Origin: Clarireedia homoeocarpa
Taxonomy: Eukaryota; Ascomycota; Leotiomycetes; Helotiales; Rutstroemiaceae
Direction: 5' to 3'
DNA length: 45,000 nt
Assembly (NCBI GenBank): GCA_001465935.1
Contig: LNKV01000098.1
Span: forward strand, 1-45,000
The translations under genes were made by a program, and so were the position numbers. The notes beneath the pieces were generated by a model. The model made no database searches. It worked only from the letters and a program-made list of their open reading frames with translations, and was not told where the DNA came from. Position 1 is the stretch's first letter. Each line of letters starts with the position of its first letter. Shown here one piece after another: positions 11,587-21,964 of the stretch.

Positions 11587-14255
11587 ATGAGCTCATGTAA
11601 CAACTATAGCAATGCACCCGATATTCCCTCGGCCAAGAGGCGGAGAGTTTCCCTTGCGTGCAGTGCATGCCGAACCAGAAAATCACGAGTAAGTCATCTG
11701 ACCCAGTTTGAGGATTTAGCCTGCGAAATCTGCGACGATGCTGCTGGCTCCGGGTAGAGAGATACTGACGAAGACCCTCAAAGTGCGATGGACATCGGCC
11801 TAAATGTACTGGATGCCAGGAATTAGGCTTCGAATGCATCTATGTAAATTCGGCTTCGACCTCGAATGTCATCGTTGGGAAGGAGTATCTGGCCAGTGTA
11901 GAAGATCGTCTGAAAGCTGTTGAGCAAGATATCCGACTCCTCAAAGCCAAACAAAACAAGGGCCAACAGCATTCAAGGCTTGCAAGCGGGCTTGAGAATG
12001 AGTCATATAATGAAAGAGAGAAGCCTCACATGCAAGTGACAATCTCTCAGGATGGGGAAGTGGAAGTGAATAGCGATGAACTTCAGGACTCATTCGGAGA
12101 TCAGAGCGCTACGGATGCTATGGGTGCTATGGTATTCAGCGCTGAAGAGGATTGCGGATTTTTTGGTAATACACCTCTGCTTGATTGCGTTGCTACAAGC
12201 TGAAAGCTTACAAAGGACCGTCCTCGAACATCGCATTCATCCGCCATGTATCACGCGCAATGGCTCGGATGAACCGACCAGTACTGGCCACAGGAAATAG
12301 CTTCAGTCCTGGTGTGCCATTCGACAATGAAGTCATTAGTGTTTCCCAGCCCGCATCACAATCAGGCCGAGCCTCAGCGGCAAGACAATCTTCCAAAGTT
12401 GGAAATCGGAACCATGTCAACATCTATGCGCTCCCACCAGAGGCCACGACAAGGGGTCTGATTGCACGATACTTTGGAGACACTGGCCTCCTCTTCCCAT
12501 ACATAGATGAGCAAGCATTTGTGAATACTTACAACGAAGTCAAAGCCAACGACTTTACAAAAGTCCGGAGAACATGGCTGGGTCTTTTGAATATAATCAT
12601 GGCGATGGCAACAAGTACCACTGTTGAGAATGGCCTGTGTGCGGAAAAACGAGCTCGGGATTCCGATGTATACTATCACCGGGCAATGGGATTGTGTGAA
12701 AGACAAGTCATGCGTGGAACAAGTCTTGAGATTGGTAAGTACATTTTATAGGAAGAGTCTTTCACAAGCTAATATTGAAAGTCCAATATCTCTTGTTAAC
12801 AGGCCAATATCTGCAAGGCACACAACGATCTGTGGAGGCATGGACTGTGCATGGTCTTGCAGTAAAAGGCGCACTCCAACTTGGACTGCACTCCACCGCC
12901 GCTACCAGTCGCTTCTCTCCCCTAGACCAAGAATTTCGAAAACGGACGTGGTATGGTTGCGTTGTGCTTGATCGCACACTTAGTATGACTTTTGGTAGAC
13001 CAGCTGCGATCCCAGACGACTATATCAGAATCTCACTGCCACAAAGCCTCGCCCCAGTAGTGAGTGATCACAGTGATGAAATCATTGATAATACGCAGAG
13101 TTTCAGTGTAGACTTCTTCAATGCTACTATGTAAGCATACCGCGACCTCCAGACTCGAATCACGTCCATTGCAGCATAGCAAGACTTGAACATATATTAA
13201 CAAAGAGGGACAGAACTCTCTACAAGATTATGTGGAATGTCATATACCAATTATACGGTAGCAACATCGGTTGCGGCGCCCCAACTACAGTCTTGGATAC
13301 TGTCTCGCAATTGTTCGCCGTGGAGCATCAGCTTAGCGACTGGGAATCTTTACTGCCTCCATCACTTGAATTACGCCACGTCAACGACTTCATCCACAGA
13401 CTTGAGCTAGCTGAGTCTACCCCTTCGCCACTTGATCGTTTCCGAGTTATCCTAAAGCTCCGCTACTTCAATCTTCGCATACTCCTCCACCGCCCTATCT
13501 TGGTCATGTTCCTCGATATCATTGGCAAACCACCAGGTGATTCTAACGCACAGGAAGCCAACCTTCTGCAGCAAATCGGTAGCAACAGTGTACAGGTCTG
13601 CGTGCAGTCATCCATGGAAATTGTTGCAATCGTCCGAGCTATTGCGACTAAGAAAGGCGATCATAGGCTCCGACTAGGAGCATGGTGGTTCAGCTTGTAT
13701 TACACATTCAACGCTGCACTTGTTATCTTCGCATCATTTCTCATTCTAGAAGATCGGACAAGTAGAGGAGCAACATCCTTGCCATTGAGTGTATCAAAGC
13801 TCGACTTACAGCGTTCTCTAATCGATGCGGCATTCGCATTACGGCGGTTGGATTGCGAGAACAGGATGGTCGACAGGTGTGCTGCGTACTTAGAGCAGCT
13901 CGGAAGTGTATCAGAGGCACTAGGTAAGCCTTCCATTTCCATTCCAAACTTCAATAGTCTAGCCTCTCCACTTGATGATAGTCAACTAAGTATCTTCCAA
14001 GCAGCATCAGCATCTGGTGATTCAGCTTTACCAAACCCGTATGCAGAGTCGGCAGCGACCGGCCTACATTCGTTGTATCCAAATGGTCAAATCTACGGGT
14101 CAACTACGATGAATACCTCGCCATTGGGAATGGATCTTGGAGAATTCATGCTTGAAGGCGATCTTGAATTCTTAAATCAGATTGCAATGACACAGCAGGC
14201 ACAAGGAGTAAACAGAGTGAATGGGAGTATTGTAGGAATGGGTGAGAATCAGTAG
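11587..14255 (+). CDS. Zn2Cys6 transcription factor, likely pathway-specific regulator
   Basis: Nuclear regulator with a Gal4-type binuclear zinc cluster and a fungal-specific transcription factor domain. Exons 11587-11688, 11784-12165, 12216-12734, 12782-13130 and 13175-14255 give 810 residues. Cysteines 25, 28, 35, 42, 45 and 52 fit C-x2-C-x6-C-x6-C-x2-C-x6-C exactly once intron 1, which splits the cluster, is removed. A basic KRRR precedes it and a heptad-like helix (about 65-85) follows, suited to dimerisation on two CGG triplets. The middle homology region contains FGPSSNIAFIRHVSR and, from about 335, VQYLLLTGQYLQGTQR and AVKGALQLGLH. It sits in the middle of the cluster and has the shared CGG-N8-CGG motif just upstream, so it is the obvious candidate to bind all copies. 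Function as activator is inferred. Confidence 0.92.
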
Positions 14256-14555
14256 CTTGACAATAAATCGAATTACTATCATACTTGACCATAATCATAC
14301 AGGACATCGAATAGACCAAGATTTTCATGCCACTTTCATTATGTGATATTGAATGTTGATTGAAATGTTCAAAATAAGGCAACTCATTTCTGGGATATCA
14401 ATTGAGGTTACAAACGATGCTCTATAAAAGCTTCTCACCACAGCAACGTCACTTTCTGGAGATCCGCTTTCATTCATTTCTGCCGATTGTAAAACAATAC
14501 CAACTACTGCCCTTTACACAACAGAATTAATAAGGAAATTAAGCCGCCTCCACAG
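14256..14555. other. Convergent intergenic region
   Basis: Spacer between the convergent regulator and transporter genes. I see AT-rich 3' flanking sequence and no gene, repeat or operator motif. Confidence 0.6.
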
Positions 14556-16137
14556 TTACAAATGGAGGAAGCGCTCGGACAGTCTAACCAGAGACCGACT
14601 GTAAATATAAACAGGAATGACACACAAGTATGCTGCCCATGACAAGCCAGCCATTGTTCCGAACTGTTTGGCTGGCCCGGATTCATAATACCAACTCATT
14701 GACCCAAAAGAAACACCAAACGCGAGCCCATTCTTGACCACGTTGACAAGCACACCGACATGCCCTGCTTGCATTCTGAAGCAGTCAACAGAGTACGTCA
14801 ACAATACGTTTGCAGAGGCGGTAAGACCGAAAGCCAGCATGCCCCATCCAATAGAAACACAAATCCAGTGCATATTCTTTTGCAAGGCAAATCCAATGAG
14901 AAGGCAGCCAGCGGGACTGATCGAAGCTCCGAGTATAACGGCGGGTAGACGGCTGCGAGGGTTATGCTCGCCATCGGATCTTCTCAAAGCAGCTTTTGAA
15001 AGCATGTCGGCAAGCATACCTCCCAGCGGTAGCCCGATCAACAAGCCTACCAAAGGCCCGAAGTTGATGAGTCCAATCTGCCATGCCTGCCACAGCATTG
15101 GCGGCGCTGAATATACGTTGGAGACCACAATCGAAATGAGAGCTGTCCAACCTATCGTCAATCCAAAAATGAGGGTGGTTAATAAGACCGGTGGTGCAAA
15201 CAGCAATGTGAATGGTTGGAAGAATAGCTTCAACGGATTCTCTCTCTTCTTGGTATAAAACAGACCGGTATAGAATGATCGCTCAATCCATACGCTCTTG
15301 AGTGATCGGTTCTGTGTTGTGCATGTGGCTTCCCCATTTCCAGTGGTATTATCGTCGTAAGCCGCAGCATCCTTCAGCGTTTCTCCCGTCGAATCCGGAT
15401 CGTCATTTGGATAGTCATCGGTTGTATGTGTGGTCTCCGGAAGCATCATTATGCAAGTAATGAGATTGACCCCAATGGCTATCGAACTGATGTCAAAGAA
15501 CCAACGCCAACTGTTTAGACCGGAGGAAATACCACCAGCCAGGACAGGACCAACCGCGGAACCAGCCGCGAGAAAGCCAACGTAGACAACCATGGCTCTT
15601 GCGAGTTGATGTTCATGGAAGCACTCGGATACAATGAATGGTCCAAGAGCTTCGATCACACCACCCGCAAATCCTCCTAGGAACCTGCTGCCCACCAAGG
15701 AATTGTAGGATTGTGCTTTGGCTGCCCAGATGTTGGAGCCTAGAAATACTACCATAGATACCAATATAGTATATCGCTTTCCCAGATACTCCACGGCAGG
15801 CAAGGCGAAGAGATTCTGGAAAAACAAATCAGAATGAACAGATTGGATGGTTTAAGGCTCAAGCACTTACACTCAATCCAAGCATCAACAAGGCATATGA
15901 TGCCAGACGTGACGCCTGGTCGACAGAGCAATGGAATTCTTCAATCAACAAGCTAAACAACGGGGATATTCCGGCGGCAAAGACATTGCCCATCATGTTG
16001 TAAAAGCTGATATTGACGAGAATGAGAATTCGCCACCACATTGGCCAGTTCTGTGATCAGGTCAACAAGGATTTAGTTATCCACGAAGGATTTAACATTA
16101 CCCAGGGGGCCAAAGAGCTTGTTGACGTTGGCGTCAT
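14556..16137 (-). CDS. MFS transporter (DHA1-like), probable aromatic substrate carrier
   Basis: Plasma-membrane major facilitator protein. Exons 16137-16102, 16050-15871 and 15815-14556 give 491 residues, normal for a 12-helix carrier. The opening NWPMWWRILILVNISFYNMMGN is typical of fungal DHA1-type transporters. The loop 2-3 signature appears as EYLGKRYTIL after the second junction, and a hydrophilic central loop (DDYPNDDPDSTG and onward) separates the two halves. The start at 16137 gives a short N-terminus; an in-frame ATG at 16272 would add 45 residues and cannot be excluded. It is divergently placed from the cleavage oxygenase, with one operator motif between them. Import of the phenolic substrate is the simplest role; efflux of toxic intermediates is the alternative. 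Confidence 0.85.
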
Positions 16138-16577
16138 TGTGTCCGTTCCGATTGATGCCGGAGAAAGTGCTACAAATTGGACGTTCGGTGATATTGCAAT
16201 GTAAATTGTTGGGGTTTGCTTGATGAGGTAGGGGAGTGATTCAATATGAGTGGAAAATAGTTCTATACTCATCCATCATCATGAGGTTGTTATGTAGTGC
16301 ACACTCCATACTATGACAGCTGGAGAACGAAAAGTACGGTGAGAACTGCCGTTCAGGGAAACGTGGAGTGCCACTCAAAGAAATGCATTCCTCAACGTCA
16401 GTCATTGCAAATGGCTGAGACAATTACTAAGCTTTGATATCGGGATGCCTCCCGGACTCTTAAGTTTTGAAGCTCTTTGGTCTGCGTATCAGCAAATTGT
16501 GAAAGACAGTACCCTTTGGGCTGAGGTTGTATTGCCCCACATTCAGCTACAGTAGCAGGAGGTCAATGCGCTTGCCA

Positions 16578-16592
16578 CCCGACACATCCCCG
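16578..16592 (-). promoter_or_regulatory. Cluster operator motif, copy 5, between transporter and cleavage oxygenase
   Basis: On the minus strand this reads CGGGGATGTGTCGGG, matching CGGGG-N6-CGGG. It sits in the divergent promoter about 310 bp before the oxygenase ATG and about 440 bp before the transporter ATG, so it could serve both genes. Confidence 0.7.
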
Positions 16593-16900
16593 GGCGGCTT
16601 TCAGTGTTCCTGGATAATCTCCCCGCAAAACTCTATCGTGCCTCCTTTCTTTGCAAGCGTGACGTGGCTGCGTTTTGCAATGCACATTGCAGATACTACT
16701 GCGAGGGTGAAAGCCTTGAACAAATTCGTGAGGCCGAGTCGATACAGCTTGGAGTTGTCAATTCGGATTGTACGGAATTCCGAACCTCATCTGCATCAAT
16801 TCCATAAAATCTGGCTTCAAAGTCTGCAAGAAAAGCCATACTCAACATCGCATTTCATTTAACATTCCACTGAATATCACCTTGACATTGTTTTTAGAGA

Positions 16901-18898
16901 ATGGCCTCTGCAAAGGTACAAAGTACACCAAAAGGGTACAGCAATTATTGGGTTGGCCTGGAGGACATGAAATATGTCCCCCCGTATCTGAAAGATGTTC
17001 CCGAAACTCCCACCGAGATGACTTGCGTGACGAAAGGAATATGGCCTAAGTGGTTGGAAGGATCGTTCATGCGGTAAGTCTTGGGACTCTCCAAAGCGAA
17101 TTCGGGTGTACCTCTAAACATTGCTCAGAATTGGTGCCGGAAAGTTTGTCATCCCGCTATCAGAGGATGGCTCGAAACCTCCAGCTATCCTGCAGCACTT
17201 CTTCGATGGCTTGGGTATGCTCCACAAGTTTACTTTCGACAATGGCAAAGTGCGTTACATTAGCCGCCATACTGCAGAGGGTGTCATTCGTCGAGCAAAG
17301 AAAGACGGCTTCTTGTCTGTCACGATGTTCGGATTGAACGCAAACACTCCTCTGAAGGACGCTCAAGATCCGTGTTCAGCCTTACTTGGTGCACAAGTAA
17401 GTAATAGAACCATGGCATAGCTAAATGAATCAAGTACTAAATGTAGTATGAAGCAATCTTTGTGGGTTCCAAATGGCTATTTCGAGCCAGATGCAGCAAA
17501 TCTCAACGTGGTCCCACGTAGGGGAATGCACTTGCCTGAGGATAAGAACCCACACTCACGCGGGACAGCTTCTGAGAAACCTGAGGAAGAAGAGGCATGT
17601 GCAGCTTTCACTTTTTCCTTGAACGTCAGAACTGACACTCAGTAATAGGTCATGGTGTTCACGGACTTCAACATGCTTCAAGTCTGTGATGCAGAGACTC
17701 TGGAACCGAAGAGACTTCTCACATATGCTGACCTAGATGCCGAGCTGTCCGGCTACGGCATCTGCGCACATCCGCCCAAAGACCGTACACGAGGCACCAT
17801 CTACAACTACTTGATCTCGGCAGAAGGAGTCATGTCTGTCTTTGCACTTGACTACAAGGCAAATCCAGTCAGACTGCTGTGGAAAACTGCGCTTCCATGC
17901 CCACCATGCTACGTTCATTCTTTGGCTATGACTCAAGACTATGTCGTCTTCATCCGTAATGTAAGTTCGTCTGTTCACTCTCCTAGAAGCCCACAGACTT
18001 TGCGCCCTAACTTTGATTCAAATAGCCTCTTCACATGGACGTTAGTGATACAACAAGACAGGTCATGGACATGATTGAATATGAAGAGGGAGTGACTACC
18101 AAGTTCTACGTCATGCGTAAATCAGATGGAGCACAGTGAGTAACCCAAACACCCTCAAGGTGACATATCACTTACATTTTTGAAAGTATCGCCACCTACG
18201 AATCTCCCAATTTCATGTTCTTCCACTCCGTCAACGGCTACGACTTCATCGATATGAAAACAGGGGACGTCAACTTGCACATCGACCTTTGCAGCTACGA
18301 AGGCGATTACGTTCCATACAGGGAATACAACCTAAGCAACGTCCTTGACCCCGCGAGACCATTCATGCAAGGTACTCTAGTCAGATATGAGTTGGCAGCT
18401 GTTAATAACGTAAATGCCACACGAATTCAACGCGCCACAGTCGCCCAAGCAATCCCTGGCGCACCAATAGAACTCCCACGAATTCGCAAGGACATGTCGA
18501 TGGTACCTGGGTACCGTTACGTCTACGCATGTGCAGGCAACGGAGGCCCAAGTCCTGGTACCGAAGTACCAATTGGCCGGTATGGGAACGGGATGAAGAC
18601 AGTCCAAGCAGCATTCTTTGGAAGTATCGGGAAGACAGATTGGCTTACGGGAGAATTCATCAAATGGCAGCCAGAAGATGGCGAGAGCTGTCCATGTGAG
18701 CCGGTTTTTGTTGCTAGGCCGGGCTCCACGGAGGAAGATGATGGCGTTGTATTGACAATTGTTATTGATAGGAGGGGAACGAAGAGTATTCTTGTTGCGC
18801 TAGATGGGAAGGGGTTGAAGGAAGTTGCGAGGGCTGATATGCCGCAGGTTTATGCTCTTGGTCCACATGGCTCTTTCATTGAGGGTGCCACGATGTAG
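16901..18898 (+). CDS. Carotenoid/stilbene cleavage oxygenase (CAO-1/RCO1-like)
   Basis: Non-haem Fe(II) dioxygenase of the RPE65/carotenoid oxygenase family. Fungal members such as Neurospora CAO-1 cleave the central double bond of resveratrol-type stilbenes to two aromatic aldehydes. Exons 16901-17073, 17129-17396, 17454-17594, 17649-17960, 18026-18135 and 18187-18898 give 571 residues. The four iron ligands are visible: His235 (ICAHPP), His284 (CYVHSLAMT), His348 (FFHSVNGYD) and His562 (GPHGSF). HFFDGLGMLHKF (81-92) is the usual propeller signature. Tyr101 in VRYISR and a nearby Lys (115/116) are placed like the residues reported to bind the phenol hydroxyl in stilbene cleavers; this is from memory. 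Intron 2 uses an AAG acceptor and intron 3 appears to be GC-AG. Its place beside an aldehyde dehydrogenase and gentisate genes favours a stilbenoid or related phenylpropanoid over carotenoids. Confidence 0.9.
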
Positions 18899-19073
18899 CA
18901 GGAAAATAGGGACGATCATTATTTACAGAAGTAGTACGAAAGAGGGTAGCAGGAAGTGAAGAGCAACACCCTGATTTCTACTATACCAAGATAGCTAAAT
19001 TAGATATAAATTATATACTGCAGCGAAGACAAGGGCCGAACAATATACTTGAAGAGCTGGTTGCTCAATAACT

Positions 19074-19778
19074 AATCTGGAACCTCCCGTATATATATAG
19101 GATATCTCTATATTGATATAGGAGGTTTAGCCATATAGGATATCTCAAATAGCTACACTCTATTCTATATACCTACGCAGATTCCTATATCAATATAGGA
19201 GAGTTCCTATATTAATATAGGAAAGTCGGTTCCCTATATAGCTATAAGGGATTAACCTCCTACACACGTACCACATCATTATTTCCTGATTAAGCAATAG
19301 TGAAGCTATATATAAATAAGAATAAATATTAATATTGATTAAGAGTGGAGATTTCAAGTACAAATACACTAAGTAGAAGACATCTAAGCTATATTATTTC
19401 TTGCTTGCTCTCGCCCTTGTAGTCATATCATTGCTAGGTGAATGGATAGAAAATAAAGAGAAAGTAAAGTAAAGTGATTCCTGACTACAGGAAACAGTGA
19501 ACCTATTTGTGGCCGAAATAATCATATATCATAAAATACTTGAAACAAGGGGTAAAAGTGGCCTAAGCGAAGTAGCGACAGCGAGGTTGGTGGCGTACGC
19601 CAGCCGTGTTGGTGGCGCCGGCATATGTCTTAAATCCTTCTTACGAAAGCAGTCTTACTATATATATATCGGAATATTAAAATTAAATGTCTCTCCTATA
19701 TACGTACGCAAGGTCCTATATGTATATGCGATTCCCATATGCATATGGGAAACGTAGCGATATAGGAGGTTCCAGATT
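19074..19778. mobile_element. MITE-like element with 14-bp perfect terminal inverted repeats
   Basis: The ends AATCTGGAACCTCC (19074-19087) and GGAGGTTCCAGATT (19765-19778) are exact inverted repeats enclosing 705 bp. The interior is packed with short palindromes, for example TTCCTATATTAATATAGGAA near 19203 and TCCCATATGCATATGGGA near 19733, all variants of TCCTATAT...ATATAGGA. No transposase frame is present, so it would be non-autonomous. No convincing target-site duplication is visible. A fragment with the same end lies at 32534. The 86-codon frame inside it (19497-19757) looks fortuitous. Confidence 0.65.
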
Positions 19779-20055
19779 CTACTTTTATATATTCTTTGAA
19801 AGTCTAGAACCAACAATCAAACAATAAAAAAAAACGATTTTTGGACAACGAAAACGGATACAAAGGGATCTTAAATGCTGGATCCGATAAGAACAACTCC
19901 GGAGGTTGAAAGGACTGTACCGTATAAAGACGTTATAAGTATCAGTATTTCAAAACCTTCTTGTATGCAACTTCATCTATCTTCTTATAATCACTAAACA
20001 TCTTCGGTAAGTGTATTTGATTATTTTGACTATTATTTCCTAACAGAAGTAGATT

Positions 20056-20808
20056 ATGGAAGTTTGCGAACAAAACGAGGCATTCAAAGAAGAGAATGGA
20101 GATCTTGTATTTTCCCACACCAAGATAATAGTTAGAGAGGGCGATAGATATTACTATACGATTACGAGTCGTCGTTACCTCGACAATTCCAAAGCCGATC
20201 CACTTGAATTCGACCTTGTCCCGATTCCAACTTCGCATATCTGGCCGCTATTCCCAAGACATTTTACACGAGCGCCCAAGCCATTACCTCAGGACTGTTA
20301 TATAAAGCGACCTGATCTAATACATTACGGCGACACCGAGACCTCCACAGAATTCAGTAGTCTCCTATTAAATGAGGCTAAATTCTGCGAGATCCTGAGG
20401 GTATTTCCCCACCCTAATATTGCTCGATATCTTGGGTCTATAGTCGAGAACAAGAGAATAACGGGTCTTTGTTTTGTCAAGTACGATATGAATTTGTCAG
20501 AAAGAGTGACTAAGGACTCTCGCCCTTTCGATATAGACCTCTGCTTGCAGGGTATTCAGAAGGGTATTCAGCACCTTCACAGCTTGAATCTCATTCATTG
20601 CGATCTCAACCCGTTCAATATTCTGATGGATAGAGACACTCCGGTTATTGGCGATTTCGATTCTTGTCAACATAAGGGAGAAAGATTAGGTGTGAAGGCT
20701 GGGACAACAGGATGGACGAGTGAGGATTTCAAGTTTGCAAGGCCCGAGAATGATGAATATGGATTGTCAAAGATTCGAGATTTTCTATTTCAAGGTTGTA
20801 AGATGTAA
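20056..20808 (+). CDS. Divergent protein kinase-like protein
   Basis: A 250-residue single-exon protein with a eukaryotic protein kinase fold. Visible elements are a candidate ATP-binding Lys84 (CYIKRP), a helix C Glu107 (NEAKFCEIL), hinge-like LCFVKYDMNLSE, catalytic loop HCDLNPFN (Asp183, Asn188, with HCD replacing HRD) and GDFDSCQ (Asp200, with DFD replacing DFG). The usual glycine loop is not recognisable, and the C-lobe stops soon after DEYGLSKIRDFLF, so the domain is short. Such compact kinase-like genes are common in filamentous ascomycete accessory regions; substrate unknown. It may be a full-length member of that group, or it may lack a 3' exon, since a GT-rich sequence follows FLFQ. 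It starts about 280 bp beyond the MITE. Confidence 0.65.
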   Translation: MEVCEQNEAFKEENGDLVFSHTKIIVREGDRYYYTITSRRYLDNSKADPLEFDLVPIPTSHIWPLFPRHFTRAPKPLPQDCYIKRPDLIHYGDTETSTEFSSLLLNEAKFCEILRVFPHPNIARYLGSIVENKRITGLCFVKYDMNLSERVTKDSRPFDIDLCLQGIQKGIQHLHSLNLIHCDLNPFNILMDRDTPVIGDFDSCQHKGERLGVKAGTTGWTSEDFKFARPENDEYGLSKIRDFLFQGCKM

Positions 20809-21531
20809 ATTATCCAACGAAATTTACGATTTCATATAAAGAATACTAAAAAGCCATTGAGATTTTCCTATCTAAGCTACCGGAGTAGTATAGCTAAACC
20901 AACTTCAGCGACCAAACATCCTGACTGTGTCCGACCTCACCCCTTCTGCCTCCATCCTGTTACCCAAGTCTGTGGTTCGGGATAAACCTGACTCTTATTA
21001 GTATTTTATAAGAGGCAAATAAACTATTGTACTTACCTATTCTACTGCTACTAAGCTGCGGGAGGCACGTAGCGGGACGAATATTGGCAAGTTGTTGATC
21101 CACAGTCACGTGCCCTCCATGGATATCTGGTACCATCGGCGCGAGTGGCTGTCTTGAAATCACAATAATTTGTTGGTTGCTTAATTTCAACGGAAGCCAT
21201 CCTGATAATAGAGTCAGTAATGTGATACTGTAATAATAGTACGAATATAATAAGTCTGCATACTCTCTGAAGGATTTGATTTTGTGTTTTGAAGTGTGCT
21301 AGTAAAATTTATACTGTTGTAGGTTTTGAAGTCACAATGGAGTTCTTCTATCTCAGCAGACTATTCTTTAGCTTTATACCTATAAAGGGGTTGCCGATTT
21401 ACTATACCGATTCAGGAGCTTCGATCTGCTAGACCGTTTCCGGATGTGGCTACAGACGTAAGATAAAAATGACTTGATTGAACTATCTAAAACTATGGGA
21501 ATAGGAGTCTTTTATAGGCATCCTCAGAAGC
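20809..21531. other. Intergenic, nothing firm
   Basis: AT-rich spacer. A 49-codon frame on the minus strand (21200-21051) has gene-like codons and is listed separately; otherwise I see no gene. Confidence 0.5.
21051..21200 (-). CDS. Possible small protein, weak
   Basis: ATG-started frame of 49 codons beginning MASVEIKQPTNYCDFKTATR and containing three cysteines. It has no signal peptide and no recognisable domain. A GTAAGT donor-like sequence follows soon after the stop, so a spliced model in another frame is possible. It may be a gene fragment. Not recognised. Confidence 0.2.
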   Translation of the reverse strand: MASVEIKQPTNYCDFKTATRADGTRYPWRARDCGSTTCQYSSRYVPPAA

Positions 21532-21645
21532 AAACGTCGAATAAGTGTTTGTAACAAACGGGAATGAGTGTTTGTACTGGAATGCAAACGGGAATGAGTG
21601 TTTGTTTTGGAATTCAAACGGTCATGAGCTTGTTTGTCTTCGGGC
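21532..21645. repeat. 30-bp tandem repeat, about four units
   Basis: Units start AAACGGGAATGAGTGTTTGT at 21556 and 21586. A shortened first unit lies at 21532 and a diverged last one at 21616. The two central units differ at only a few positions. Each unit has AAAC near its start and GTTT inside, giving a weak internal hairpin. Confidence 0.7.
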
Positions 21646-21964
21646 GGTCATGACTTTTACAACAGAGGTAAACACTATCATATGTGGTATGTATACGCCC
21701 TGCTGACTTGAGTTATCTTGACCCTGGCATGTATAAAGGCGTGGATGATATCACAAGCTGTAGTCCCTATCAAGGGAGGATTAGGAGTTGTGGTCACAAG
21801 TTGAGATCCTTCAAGAATAGCTCACCGAATTCAACAGGTAGGTGTAATCGGTGCGGGAACACTTGGGAAAACATCGATAATTTGAACTCAATTTGAGGAC
21901 CGAGCGTTCGTTTAATTAACCCAAAAGCGTAACTGTCTACATTATGTAACTAAGCAGCTGGCCA

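Noticed and set aside
16436..16455. CGGGATGCCTCCCGG, a possible further operator near the transporter
   Set aside because: The triplet spacing and orientation differ from the CGG-N8-CGG pattern; it is a loose palindrome and only similar in GC content.
19497..19757. 86-codon frame inside the 705-bp element
   Set aside because: Composed largely of repeat sequence, no transposase features.
20960..21190. 76-codon minus-strand frame
   Set aside because: Overlaps the small ATG-started frame at 21200-21051 in another phase; no ATG-supported or domain-supported protein.
21684..21896. 70-codon frame with two CxxC-like pairs, and in another frame VGVIGAGTLG resembling a Rossmann start
   Set aside because: Both run into stops within a few codons of the suggestive motif and no flanking homology or splicing makes a longer protein; chance is more likely.
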